Source: a virus. Taken from it: a stretch of 20,336 nucleotides of DNA. Both the position numbers and the translations under genes were made by a program. Under the pieces are notes generated by a model. The model ran no database searches. It was not told the origin of the DNA and was given only the letters and a program-made list of their open reading frames with translations. Position 1 is the stretch's first letter; every line of letters starts with the position of its first letter. Of this stretch, positions 1 through 7,364 are shown in pieces. The stretch covers positions 1 through 20,336 of IMG/VR virus record IMGVR_UViG_3300006753_000108; one strand, given 5' to 3'.

Positions 1-1326
1 GAACTTTCTGATGATCCAATAGCGTACAAAGAAAAATATGGAAAAAATGGTTTAAGTTATCCAGGGGATGAAGCTTTAATTTATTCTGGCTGGTATGATG
101 TCGGCCAGAGAGACGACATAGAAACACCTGGATATTCTAAAAGTCATCATGAAAATAGGATAGAAGATTTAAAAGATGCTCTTATAGAAAATGAAAGATT
201 TACACAACATTTTCGTAGAGCTGGTATTGTTAGTGAATTTCAAGAAAAAGAACCCCCACTCGAAAAACCTAGGGATGCTATGAGCGACCGAATGCAATCC
301 CCACTTGAAAAACTTACGGACATATTTTCGCTTACCGACGACGCAGCAAACCAGCCCTCCACTAGGGCCGATTCCTTGCCTAAAGAGCAGGACTATTACG
401 ACACACTCGGCATCAGCCGGAGCGCCAGCCTGGACGATGTCAAGGAAGCGTATCGCAAGCTGGCCATGAAATATCACCCCGACCAGAATCCCGGAGACAA
501 GAGAGCCGAACATAAGTTCAAGAACATCAGTGAAGCCTACGAGGTCTTGAGCGACCGAATGCAAACCCCACTTGAAAAACTTACGTTTGATAAACCAAGA
601 TCATTTGATCCAATGTCCAGAAAGTTGGACAAGATGATGGAAACATATAGTCCTCGTAAGGATAAAGAAGTTACTGCCAGTGAAAGTATGCCCATGATTC
701 GTGAGTATATGAAACAGCATGAACTCTATGGCCCTGACATGCAAAAGACAGATGCTTTCTTTAGAAACTTTGATGCTGATGACCCAGATGCTGTGTTTCT
801 ACTCAGTGAAGACCCCGGTGCTGAACTAGCTCAATTACTTAGGAGTAGGTATTGGCACGACGATGGGGGGTATGATTATATGCTACAGGGTGATCCAGAT
901 GAAATGATATGGGCGGTTAATGAAGTCTCAGACTATGCCAACTGGCTGGATAAAAAGTTTAGTGAAACCCAAGACAGAACATACTTTGATGAAATAGAAA
1001 GAATTAACGTTGAGCATCTGGATGGAACCGGTGGCCGGAGCGTTAAGGAATACGCGCAGAATGTTAGAAAAGATTATCAGACCGATGCCTTTGATACAGA
1101 CCTAGATGACCTTACAGCCATAGAACAAAGCGCAGATAAACTTCACCAGATTATGGAACGCTTGGGTGTGAATACAAACGTGGATAGGTCAGACGAACTA
1201 ATAGATGATCCAGCACCACGGCCCCCTCATGGTTCCATGGGTTTAAAGATCACGAAGCCAGAGCCGCCCGCCCCTAAGAACTATAAGGCCGCTGTGAAGA
1301 GGCAAAAGCTGAAATTAACTGACTAA
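1..1326 (+). CDS. Phage protein with inserted DnaJ J-domain (5' end outside window)
   Basis: The frame is open from base 1 with no stop, so the gene begins left of the window; the ATG at 280 is internal. At about 391-547 it encodes a J-domain: helix I (QDYYDTLGI), helix II ([13 protein letters not shown]), the HPD loop at 475-483 and helix III ending EAYEVLSD. Helix IV, the zinc finger and the C-terminal domain of DnaJ are absent. J-domains stimulate DnaK ATPase through HPD. The rest is acidic and hydrophilic, has a Pro-rich tail and matches no family I recognise. It may be a virion or scaffold protein. The J segment is about 56% GC (67 of 120 bases at 361-480) against about 38% just downstream (46 of 120 at 601-720), and 38-bp direct repeats flank it. 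The gene converges on the minus-strand operon. J-domain identity is confident; the function of the host protein is unknown. Confidence 0.85.
   Translation, partial: ELSDDPIAYKEKYGKNGLSYPGDEALIYSGWYDVGQRDDIETPGYSKSHHENRIEDLKDALIENERFTQHFRRAGIVSEFQEKEPPLEKPRDAMSDRMQSPLEKLTDIFSLTDDAANQPSTRADSLPKEQDYYDTLGISRSASLDDVKEAYRKLAMKYHPDQNPGDKRAEHKFKNISEAYEVLSDRMQTPLEKLTFDKPRSFDPMSRKLDKMMETYSPRKDKEVTASESMPMIREYMKQHELYGPDMQKTDAFFRNFDADDPDAVFLLSEDPGAELAQLLRSRYWHDDGGYDYMLQGDPDEMIWAVNEVSDYANWLDKKFSETQDRTYFDEIERINVEHLDGTGGRSVKEYAQNVRKDYQTDAFDTDLDDLTAIEQSADKLHQIMERLGVNTNVDRSDELIDDPAPRPPHGSMGLKITKPEPPAPKNYKAAVKRQKLKLTD
281..318 (+). repeat. 38-bp direct repeat, left copy
   Basis: This matches 548-585 at 37 of 38 positions; the difference is T versus A in the codon after ATGCAA. 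It encodes [12 protein letters not shown], and the other copy reads [12 protein letters not shown]. The copies lie 267 bp (89 codons) apart in the same frame and bracket the GC-rich J-domain segment. A weaker related stretch (PPLEK) is at about 253-270. Confidence 0.95.
548..585 (+). repeat. 38-bp direct repeat, right copy
   Basis: This is the second copy of the repeat at 281-318. It begins exactly where helix III of the J-domain ends (EAYEVL then SD). Bacterial DnaJ proteins usually continue with Ser/Asp and a charged residue here, so the junction could be a microhomology crossover. That is an inference. Confidence 0.95.
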
Positions 1327-1447
1327 TGCCCGCGCTGGCGTTTTGCGCCTGTTCTGACAATCCAGTATAATTTTATGGTAGCACCCTACCCGCCCCCCTA
1401 CGGCCTGAGTGCTGTATGGCGCTTATATGGGTCTAAATACGGGTCAA
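1327..1447. other. Convergent intergenic spacer
   Basis: These 121 bp separate the ends of the plus-strand J-domain gene and the minus-strand nuclease gene. A 4-bp stem with a TTTTG loop (1337-1349) is the only hairpin I see. It has no T-run after it, so I do not call a terminator. No gene is evident. Confidence 0.6.
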
Positions 1448-1867
1448 TTATGCCGGTTTTGGGGCGTTGAATAGCCGCCACATAATCTCGGGCCAGTTGA
1501 ACGGGCCTTCCCATTTATACTTCGCATCAAAGTTTAAGCCTTTATCAGCCACGGTCATACTGTGTTGACCTTCCCATGCGTAAATCACATCTCCCTTGCC
1601 TTTTCTAACACCTTCATACTTATCCCGCGCAATTATCCAGGTGACGCCTCCGGCGCGTGTTCTGCGAAAATGCCACGCGATCTGTTCAGGTGAGAGCTTT
1701 ATCTGCCGCCCCTTCACTACCTTAAGCTCCACCCAGTATTCACGACTATCGTAGCCTATGTTGATATCCGGTATCCCGCGTCCGGTGTCGCCTGTTTCGA
1801 TGCGCTGGTGGTGAGCATCCTTGGGCAGATGCTTTATGAATAGCTTACTAAAGTTCTTTTCGCTCAT
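1448..1867 (-). CDS. VRR-NUC / PD-(D/E)XK nuclease
   Basis: 139 residues. The core has the PD-(D/E)XK pattern: Gly31-Ile-Pro-Asp34, then Glu47-Leu-Lys49 in YWVELKVVKG, followed by LSPEQ (Gln62) and an aromatic/basic helix. This arrangement is typical of the VRR-NUC (virus-type replication-repair nuclease) family, stand-alone phage enzymes thought to cut branched or structured DNA during replication and recombination. The length fits a single-domain member. The start overlaps the previous gene by 20 nt and has only a weak Shine-Dalgarno sequence, so translation is probably coupled. It is the last gene of the leftward operon. Its DNA looks more GC-rich than the genes just upstream, which may mark a separate acquisition. 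Confidence 0.85.
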   Translation of the reverse strand: MSEKNFSKLFIKHLPKDAHHQRIETGDTGRGIPDINIGYDSREYWVELKVVKGRQIKLSPEQIAWHFRRTRAGGVTWIIARDKYEGVRKGKGDVIYAWEGQHSMTVADKGLNFDAKYKWEGPFNWPEIMWRLFNAPKPA

Positions 1868-2042
1868 TTTCTGGAACCGTCCACACCATTAATTCTTTAC
1901 CACATTCTTCACATTCTTTTATTTTTCTATCTACAATCCACCAGCCACATTTTAGACAGTGAGCAACATCTAAGTTGGATGTGACTCTTTGCTGGATAAT
2001 ATCTTTTTGGAGTGGATTATCTGTGATTAGATTTTTAATCAT
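1848..2042 (-). CDS. Small zinc-ribbon protein
   Basis: 64 residues. Two CxxC knuckles (Cys29/Cys32 and Cys44/Cys47) separated by 11 residues form a likely zinc ribbon. Nothing else is recognisable, and the N-terminal 25 residues show no motif. It starts 2 nt after the stop of the upstream gene with only a weak Shine-Dalgarno (an A-run) and overlaps the nuclease start by 20 nt. A nucleic-acid-binding or regulatory role is possible but is inferred only from the zinc knuckles. Confidence 0.7.
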   Translation of the reverse strand: MIKNLITDNPLQKDIIQQRVTSNLDVAHCLKCGWWIVDRKIKECEECGKELMVWTVPENERKEL

Positions 2043-2044
2043 GT

Positions 2045-2269
2045 CTATTTTTTTGCCGTTGCTGTTTCAAGGGTGCCGGTTTCAACAAGTTGAACACCAT
2101 CTGTTGTTTGATTATCAAAAGACACATTGTCGCCTTTTTTTATATAATGTTTTTGACGAATTCTAGCTTTTTCTTCAGCTGTTCGTTGATTTGATGGTGT
2201 TTCATTTATAAAATCTCCCCCATCATCACTTAATAGTAATGCTGAACTTAGTGTTATTTTTATGTTCAT
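2045..2269 (-). CDS. Hypothetical small phage protein
   Basis: 74 residues, no family recognised. The N-terminus is short and mildly hydrophobic (IKITLSSALLL). The middle is charged and the C-terminal half looks beta-rich (KKGDNVSF...VQLVETGTL). The ATG is well supported: GGAGG lies 9 nt upstream on the minus strand. It overlaps the preceding gene by 44 nt and is followed after 2 nt by the zinc-ribbon gene, so it belongs to the same transcript. Confidence 0.6.
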   Translation of the reverse strand: MNIKITLSSALLLSDDGGDFINETPSNQRTAEEKARIRQKHYIKKGDNVSFDNQTTDGVQLVETGTLETATAKK

Positions 2270-2435
2270 TTACTAATACCTCCAGTTTTTTTGCTGTAAG
2301 TTTATATTTTTCAGCTATCCAAAGTACCGTGTCCGGCAAGAACTTTTCCTCCGTAAGCATATAATGTAGCTGTTCTGTTGCAAGTTCTGTATCTTTATTC
2401 AATTGTTTTAGTTTATCTTTGATACTTGTTTCCAT
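2226..2435 (-). CDS. Hypothetical small helical protein
   Basis: 69 residues from the ATG at 2435. An upstream in-frame ATG at 2456 would add seven residues but has no Shine-Dalgarno. Both starts lie inside the 3' end of the polymerase gene (overlap 28 or 49 nt). The protein is Lys/Glu/Leu-rich and predicted mostly helical, possibly a short coiled coil, with a Lys-rich C-terminus. No family is recognised. Its overlaps with the polymerase and the next gene suggest coupled translation. Confidence 0.55.
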   Translation of the reverse strand: METSIKDKLKQLNKDTELATEQLHYMLTEEKFLPDTVLWIAEKYKLTAKKLEVLVNEHKNNTKFSITIK

Positions 2436-4360
2436 AATTGATTTGCGTTCCCCCATGTTTGACCAAATTCACAATCTACTACTATGGGTACAGAAAGATT
2501 TACCGCTTCCACCATGCATTGCTCACAAATCTTGTATTCTTTTTCATTACTTATAGACATATCTAATTCATCATGCATTTGTAGCATAGGTAGTTGTCCT
2601 TCTTGATAAATAGCCCGCATTGCTTTTTTAGTCATATCAGCAGCACTGCCTTGAATTAAACGATTAAGTGCTTTATATGTAAAAGCTCGTTTAATTCCGG
2701 GGCCATATTTTTTCAATGCTTTATCTCTACCAGAAATAGCTACAGACGGGCCTTTAATTAATTCCCATGTGTCAAAATGACATAATCGACCTTCTATTGT
2801 GCGTATCCAACCTCGTTCTTGTGCTAAGTTGGAACAAGTATTGATTAATCCTTTAACAAACGGCACACTTTCGTGATATGAATTTAAAATTTCTTTGCCC
2901 TCTGCTCCAGGAACTTCATAGTCATTACCTGTACGTTTATTGGTTTTCCGTTCCGTAGGTAAACCTAAATCGTGGCACAGTTTTACTCCCCCCATTCCAT
3001 AAGTAATACCTAGATTAATTGTTTTAGCGTCTTTTCTTGGTATATTAGCTAATTCTGCCACCATGCCATGATAATCTGTATTTGGATCTTCATTATATTT
3101 ACGAACGGCTTCTTCAGCACCATTTTGTTTTGTCAAATAAGCGTAATGAACAGTAAGGCGCGGTTCTTGTGACGAATAGTCAAACGCCCCCCAGACTGTG
3201 TCTTTTTCTGGTAAAAATAAACCGCGTATCATAGGCGCAAATTCCGCATCCCGTGCTGTGGTTTGCTGAAGATTAGGATTACTACTACTTAATCTGCCCG
3301 TTACAGTTCCTCCTTGTTCACTTTTTAATGGATGTAATTCAGTATGAATGCGCCCATTGACGCTATGCGATAATATGGTGCCTTCTAAAAATGTATTGAT
3401 TGTTTTTTCAGTTTGGCGTATTCGTAATATTATACTTGTAATAGGATGATCATGTGCTGCGAGAAATTCCTTAGTAAAACTAGGTAATCCAGTTGGAGTG
3501 TAAGTATAGGATAGTCCTAATTTATCAAAAGCTCTTGCTAAACTTTCATTTTCCCAAACAGCAATCGTAACTTCGTAAGCATCCCTTATTTTCTTATGAA
3601 GCTTTTGTATTTGGCTTTTAAGTTTTGGAACTAATTGTTCGGCTTTGTTTACATCAACTCGTATGCCTCGTTCTCGCATTTTTATAAACATAGGAACGAG
3701 ATCTATTTCTAAACGAAATAACTCTTCAAGTCCATCCCGTTCCAATAACTTTTGTTCATATTTCCAAAGATCATATGTCACTTTAACATCTTGTTCAGCG
3801 TACGGCCCTACAAGTTCAGGAGGTAGTCTGTAAAGATTTGCCTTAATGTTTTTTCTAGGAATACCAAAAACAACGGCAGCTTCTTCTAGTAAGCGTTCAT
3901 CTTTACTTGTCCCTATCCAGTCTTTAGAGATATTGTCTAAACTATAAGACGTCCTATTTTCATCAATTAAGGCGGCAGCAAACATAGCATCATTTATTTC
4001 ACCTTTAGTTTCAATGCCCTCAGCTCGGTTCCATCCTATATCATACATTGAATTAAAGAATATTTTTGGTATGTTAGATCCACAAAGATCTGACATGTAT
4101 TCTAGCACCAAGTCCTTATCTAAATTAGACCCTTGTTCATGTGCGATAGGTAAGTAATAAGTATCTATGCTAGACCCGCGCACAAGACCAATTGAAAACC
4201 CTATTACATTTCCATCTTTTCGCGCCCAGCCACTTCCACGTTCTTTTAAATTTGGATCTTTTGTTTCATTGTCCATAGCTATGGCATCACAGCCGCGAAA
4301 ATCGGGTAAAATTTCTGGGGGTACCCAGTTATTCTCAGGTATGAATAGAGGTAGTTGCAT
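2408..4360 (-). CDS. polA: Family A DNA polymerase with 3'-5' exonuclease
   Basis: 650 residues; this should be the replicative polymerase. The N-terminal proofreading domain has Exo I Asp30/Glu32, Exo II Asn103/Asp107 and Exo III Tyr187/Asp191. The polymerase domain has TGRLSSSNPNLQ at 354-365, motif A Asp394 in FDYSSQEPR, motif B Lys446 to Tyr454 (KTINLGITY) and motif C His596-Asp597-Glu598. There is no 5' nuclease domain, which fits phage Pol A enzymes. Leu450 sits at the position of E. coli Phe762, the residue whose Phe/Tyr/Leu variants have been linked to phage lifestyle. The ATG has GAGG 5 nt upstream and lies within the end of the HTH gene (26-nt overlap). Unlike the SAR116 phage HMO-2011 enzyme as I remember it, no DnaJ-type insert is visible between the exonuclease and polymerase domains. 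Confidence 0.97.
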   Translation of the reverse strand: MQLPLFIPENNWVPPEILPDFRGCDAIAMDNETKDPNLKERGSGWARKDGNVIGFSIGLVRGSSIDTYYLPIAHEQGSNLDKDLVLEYMSDLCGSNIPKIFFNSMYDIGWNRAEGIETKGEINDAMFAAALIDENRTSYSLDNISKDWIGTSKDERLLEEAAVVFGIPRKNIKANLYRLPPELVGPYAEQDVKVTYDLWKYEQKLLERDGLEELFRLEIDLVPMFIKMRERGIRVDVNKAEQLVPKLKSQIQKLHKKIRDAYEVTIAVWENESLARAFDKLGLSYTYTPTGLPSFTKEFLAAHDHPITSIILRIRQTEKTINTFLEGTILSHSVNGRIHTELHPLKSEQGGTVTGRLSSSNPNLQQTTARDAEFAPMIRGLFLPEKDTVWGAFDYSSQEPRLTVHYAYLTKQNGAEEAVRKYNEDPNTDYHGMVAELANIPRKDAKTINLGITYGMGGVKLCHDLGLPTERKTNKRTGNDYEVPGAEGKEILNSYHESVPFVKGLINTCSNLAQERGWIRTIEGRLCHFDTWELIKGPSVAISGRDKALKKYGPGIKRAFTYKALNRLIQGSAADMTKKAMRAIYQEGQLPMLQMHDELDMSISNEKEYKICEQCMVEAVNLSVPIVVDCEFGQTWGNANQLWKQVSKIN

Positions 4361-4574
4361 CTGGCCTCACAAGTTTAACTTCAAAACCAAGAGCGTTTGC
4401 CCAATCAACAAATTGATGTATATCCGGGGGCTTCTTTTTACTGTGCCATCGACTAATAACACTGGATGAATATCCCGTTAATTCTGCAATTTCAATAAGT
4501 GTTAGCTTATTTAAGTGCCCCGAATGTATTAGACATTGTACTAATTGCTTACTGGTCATCGGTATGCGCCCCAT
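4335..4574 (-). CDS. Small helix-turn-helix regulator
   Basis: 79 residues. Residues about 25-50 (LTLIEIAELTGYSSSVISRW) look like a Cro/CI-type helix-turn-helix, followed by basic KKK and a helix (IHQFVDWANALGFEV) typical of short XRE-like proteins. The start could be the ATG at 4574 or the one at 4559; both have G-rich weak ribosome sites. The gene overlaps the start of polA by 26 nt, so the two are probably translated together. It is the only evident DNA-binding repressor-like protein here and is a candidate ligand for the palindromes at 16988 and 15173. That link is speculative. Confidence 0.7.
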   Translation of the reverse strand: MGRIPMTSKQLVQCLIHSGHLNKLTLIEIAELTGYSSSVISRWHSKKKPPDIHQFVDWANALGFEVKLVRPDATTSIHT

Positions 4575-4632
4575 CTTGCCCCGCTACAAGCCAGTTCTAG
4601 CTTTTTACCGGGCTTATGCTGCCCCCTGCCCA

Positions 4633-5001
4633 TCAGATTTGGTCTGAATCCGGAGCATCGTTCTGGATAACAATTTGCGTGGTATTTTCACTTTGAAATA
4701 ATTCTCCAGTGGTCATACTTACAACCTCAGCTTCGACGAGCATTAAATAACGGCGTAAATCACTAATGTCGTCTAACAATCCATCTGTCTTATCTCTTTC
4801 TTTATACAGAGCTGCTAAAATATTATAGTCCCCGCGTAAATGGTTTTCAATTCTATCCCATTTGCGGGCAAGCATCATAAATGCTCCAACGCCACCTCGT
4901 TTTTTCCAACTGGAACCGTATTCGGTTTCTTTTTCTAAAAGCACCTTAACATCATTATCCGCGACTTGCTGAAGATATTCTAAATGTTGATTATCTGACA
5001 T
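4633..5001 (-). CDS. Phage protein resembling Nmad1/DUF1599 or MazG-like all-alpha proteins
   Basis: 122 residues. Conserved-looking blocks are YGSSWKKRGGVGAFMMLARK with WDRIEN following (about 28-53), and LDDISDLRRYLML (about 76-88). The Tyr-Gly-x-Ser-Trp plus Lys/Asp-Arg-Ile pattern recalls the nucleotide-modification-associated domain 1 group. The D-x-x-x-D helix recalls all-alpha NTP pyrophosphohydrolases. I cannot decide between them. GGAG lies 7 nt upstream of the ATG. It overlaps the sulfotransferase gene by 11 nt and closes the modification block before the HTH and polymerase genes. Confidence 0.6.
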   Translation of the reverse strand: MSDNQHLEYLQQVADNDVKVLLEKETEYGSSWKKRGGVGAFMMLARKWDRIENHLRGDYNILAALYKERDKTDGLLDDISDLRRYLMLVEAEVVSMTTGELFQSENTTQIVIQNDAPDSDQI

Positions 5002-5674
5002 GTTCTTTCTCCGGGTATATTTCTTTAAATTCTTGTGATGAACAAAGATGATTTATTTGACTTCTCGTTAAAAGTTTATGCCCCGTGCCAATTTTTCCTG
5101 ATCTAAAAAATCTATGCGCGTGGGGACTGCGGGCATTCATTTTGAAACCGCCTTTTTCCTCCTGCTTACGGCATATTTCAAATGAACTAAATTTTACTGC
5201 GCGACACAAACGCTCATAGTCATATGATAACCCGAAATATAAAATAAGATAACCAAATATTTCTACTGGTGTTTTATACATGTCTTCGTAACGTAGCATT
5301 AATCCAGCATGATGTTTCCAACTAGAAACATGAAGGGGCCAGTGTTTTGCTACATGGGTGACGGATTCATTAATAGAAATATTTTTATGGTCGCTGAAAC
5401 TAGGAACTATGTCACAAGGATGGCGAACATGATAAACAGCTCTGTGCGTTTTATGTAGTTTATGATTATAATCTTTATGTGTTTTTGCATAAACTTGTCC
5501 ATGTCCGTGTTCTAGATTTTTCAAGGTTTCGCCACAACTAAATGGGATTTCTGTACTATAACTGGCCACATCCAAAGGTCTTTTCATATTTAGTATATAA
5601 TTCGCAAGAAAAATCCGAATCCAGGTGTTTCCACTTTTTGGATATCCGGCAAGCCAAATAGGTTCATGCGTCAT
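4991..5674 (-). CDS. PAPS-dependent sulfotransferase
   Basis: 227 residues; a compact but apparently complete member of the cytosolic sulfotransferase fold. The 5'-phosphosulfate loop is YPKSGNTW (11-18). KTH (Lys64-Thr65-His66) sits where the catalytic His lies in this family. The 3'-phosphate motif is VRHPCDIVPSFSDH (83-96, with Arg84 and Ser92), RYED follows at 128-131, and FRSGKIGTGHK (190-200) matches the C-terminal R-x-G-x-x-G PAPS loop. The enzyme should transfer sulfate from host PAPS to a hydroxyl or amine; the acceptor is unknown. There is no signal peptide, so it acts in the cytoplasm. It overlaps both neighbours by 11 nt and lies among DNA-modification genes. Sulfation of a modified base, or of a surface or metabolite target, are the alternatives. 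Confidence 0.9.
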   Translation of the reverse strand: MTHEPIWLAGYPKSGNTWIRIFLANYILNMKRPLDVASYSTEIPFSCGETLKNLEHGHGQVYAKTHKDYNHKLHKTHRAVYHVRHPCDIVPSFSDHKNISINESVTHVAKHWPLHVSSWKHHAGLMLRYEDMYKTPVEIFGYLILYFGLSYDYERLCRAVKFSSFEICRKQEEKGGFKMNARSPHAHRFFRSGKIGTGHKLLTRSQINHLCSSQEFKEIYPEKEHVR

Positions 5675-5918
5675 TACAAAACTTCATTGCGTTTTCCCAA
5701 CCATTTTTTATTGGATTAAACCAAGCTTCTGCATCAAGTTCCTTGATATCAAAATCAGTTTTTAGTAATTGTTCTTTAATATTTCCATCGAACACAAAGA
5801 TTTTTGGATCCTGTTCTTCTAAAAAATTAAATTCAATAATTGTTTTAACCGAATCTATTTTTTTATCGCTTGTAACTACAGTAATTATTTCAGCACGAAT
5901 TAATTTAAAATTGCTCAT
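5664..5918 (-). CDS. Hypothetical small protein
   Basis: 84 residues, no family recognised. It reads as alternating beta strands (FKLIRAEIITVVTSD, TIIEFNFLEE, KIFVFDG) followed by a helical end (AWFNPIKNGWENAMKFCNDA). It joins its neighbours by an ATGA overlap with the HD gene upstream and an 11-nt overlap with the sulfotransferase downstream. It is therefore very likely co-translated with them and may be an accessory subunit. That role is inferred from position only. Confidence 0.6.
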   Translation of the reverse strand: MSNFKLIRAEIITVVTSDKKIDSVKTIIEFNFLEEQDPKIFVFDGNIKEQLLKTDFDIKELDAEAWFNPIKNGWENAMKFCNDA

Positions 5919-6397
5919 AAGTCTGCTTCCATAGCGATAAGCTCATTAAGCATTGTTTTAGAATTTTCATCAAGAGCAGTATCCTGTAAATATTTTACTC
6001 CTCTTACAAATATTTCTTTAAATGTTCTGTTACCTCTACGTTCTTCTTCAATACAAAACCAAAGCAGTTCCATCATATCTGCAATTTTTAATCGTTTTTT
6101 ATCATCATCATCTAATGCGATCCATAAGCCCATTTCATTCATTAAATTATGTTCTACGTCTGCGAGAGCTTGGGCTAATTTTGGGTGCTTCCATTTAATA
6201 GGCGCTGGATTATCTCCTAAATGAGCTTCAGATACATCATGATAAAGGGCGGCAAGAAGTAAGTTCTTGCTACAATTTTCCCAGAGCTTGGCGCATAGAA
6301 CAGCCACCCCCCACGAATGCTCCCCAACACTTTGATTACGAACTGGGGGAATCGTGTGCCACCTGAGAACGCTTCCGCCCTGTCTTATTTGCCGCAT
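5915..6397 (-). CDS. HD-domain 5'-deoxynucleotidase (YfbR-like)
   Basis: 160 residues. It shows the YfbR-type pattern: RWHT, Arg20 in VRNQSVGEHS, metal ligand His27, His53-Asp54 in ALYHDVSEAHLGD with Glu57, and Asp107 in KIADMMELL. Family members remove the phosphate from deoxynucleoside 5'-monophosphates. Within a hypermodification block it could lower dTMP or another competing nucleotide, as phage-encoded dTMPases do in hydroxymethyluracil phages; the substrate cannot be read from sequence. The start is secure: AAGGAG lies 8 nt before the ATG, even though this puts the first 62 nt inside the end of the upstream thymidylate-synthase-like gene. The stop forms an ATGA overlap with the next gene. 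Confidence 0.88.
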   Translation of the reverse strand: MRQIRQGGSVLRWHTIPPVRNQSVGEHSWGVAVLCAKLWENCSKNLLLAALYHDVSEAHLGDNPAPIKWKHPKLAQALADVEHNLMNEMGLWIALDDDDKKRLKIADMMELLWFCIEEERRGNRTFKEIFVRGVKYLQDTALDENSKTMLNELIAMEADL

Positions 6398-7364
6398 TAT
6401 TTTGTCTCCTTACCAACCATTCTTTACATGCTGCTCGCCAGTCACTAGCCATAATAAAATCTATTTGATTATGGGCTTCTTGATAATTTTTATGTTTCCA
6501 TGCCCGCCACGCCTGACGCATGGGTTCCGCTACCGCACCAAAGAACGGATTAGAATAATGCTTAATTTTTATTTCATGAATAAAACAAGATAGGTCTTCA
6601 TCCCATAGCTTAGGATTTTCTACCATTGGCATTGTTGTAACATTACCATAATCATACGGATCCTCGGGAGCCGGATCAGGGGAACCTAGTTTATCTAATA
6701 TATCCACATAAGCATGAAAATCATTACTTACTTGATGATAGTACCCCATGCGAAAACCTGTCATACTTGCCATATATTCTTGAAGCATGGACATGTGAAC
6801 AGCGTTAGCCCCATAAGCCCCCCAGATAATATCATTAGAACGATTACACACTGTCATATCTAATCGCCCTGCTCTAGCTCTAAATAATATCGTTAAATTA
6901 CAGGGAAAATCTTTGCCCTCTTTACCAAGATCAGCTACTGGATCCCACATAGTAAGCACCGCTCTACGAGTATTTGGATCTTTTTTCAATAGCCTAATTA
7001 TTTTAATTATTTGATCAGTTTCATTCTGACCAAACCAACGTCGCCATCTGGTGCCATAAGCTCCATGAAAGTTTTTGCCATTGTCACTAAATTTGTAAAA
7101 TTGACTATTAAATTCACTTATCCATTTAACATCGTTTCGTCCATTTAACATCCACAAGGCTTCCATAAGATGAAAAAATGGGTTTGCATCACGAATTTTG
7201 TTAAACAGTACTCGTTCCCAGGGACGGACATATGTAGTGCAAACAGGACTCGGATAAGTGATTACCTTACCGGCTCTGCTGTCTTCTTCCTTGCCCCGTG
7301 CTAATAAATCTCTAAGTCCAACAACATAGGCTTCATTCACATTGCGGGCATGAATTATGTGCAT
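6336..7364 (-). CDS. Thymidylate synthase-fold pyrimidine (hydroxy)methyltransferase
   Basis: 342 residues from the ATG at 7364, chosen over a TTG at 7388 because the fold begins right after it (MHIIHARNVNEAY) and the overlap shrinks to 10 nt. In the numbering of the longer form, Arg141-Arg142 bind phosphate, Cys163 in FPCNLT is the nucleophile, RSNDIIWG (183-190) replaces the usual RSCDxxLG, and His225/Tyr227 bind the nucleotide. The next loop reads AYGANAV where ThyA has LPFN, so the Asn that selects dUMP is displaced or moved by one. The enzyme could be a true thymidylate synthase or a dUMP/dCMP hydroxymethylase. The neighbouring kinase and aGPT-Pplase-like genes favour 5-hydroxymethyl-dUMP. 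The roughly 20-residue basic tail overlaps the HD gene. Confidence 0.88.
   Translation of the reverse strand: MHIIHARNVNEAYVVGLRDLLARGKEEDSRAGKVITYPSPVCTTYVRPWERVLFNKIRDANPFFHLMEALWMLNGRNDVKWISEFNSQFYKFSDNGKNFHGAYGTRWRRWFGQNETDQIIKIIRLLKKDPNTRRAVLTMWDPVADLGKEGKDFPCNLTILFRARAGRLDMTVCNRSNDIIWGAYGANAVHMSMLQEYMASMTGFRMGYYHQVSNDFHAYVDILDKLGSPDPAPEDPYDYGNVTTMPMVENPKLWDEDLSCFIHEIKIKHYSNPFFGAVAEPMRQAWRAWKHKNYQEAHNQIDFIMASDWRAACKEWLVRRQNNAANKTGRKRSQVAHDSPSS

Noticed and set aside
169-564. Minus-strand open frame opposite the J-domain
   Set aside because: The plus strand is clearly coding (HPD and conserved helices); the antisense translation has no recognisable features.
1327-1447. Bidirectional terminator between convergent genes
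   Set aside because: The only stem is 4 bp and no T-run follows on either strand.
2408-4360. DnaJ-type insertion inside the polymerase, as remembered from HMO-2011
   Set aside because: The exonuclease and polymerase domains are joined by ordinary sequence with no CxxCxGxG repeats or HPD motif.
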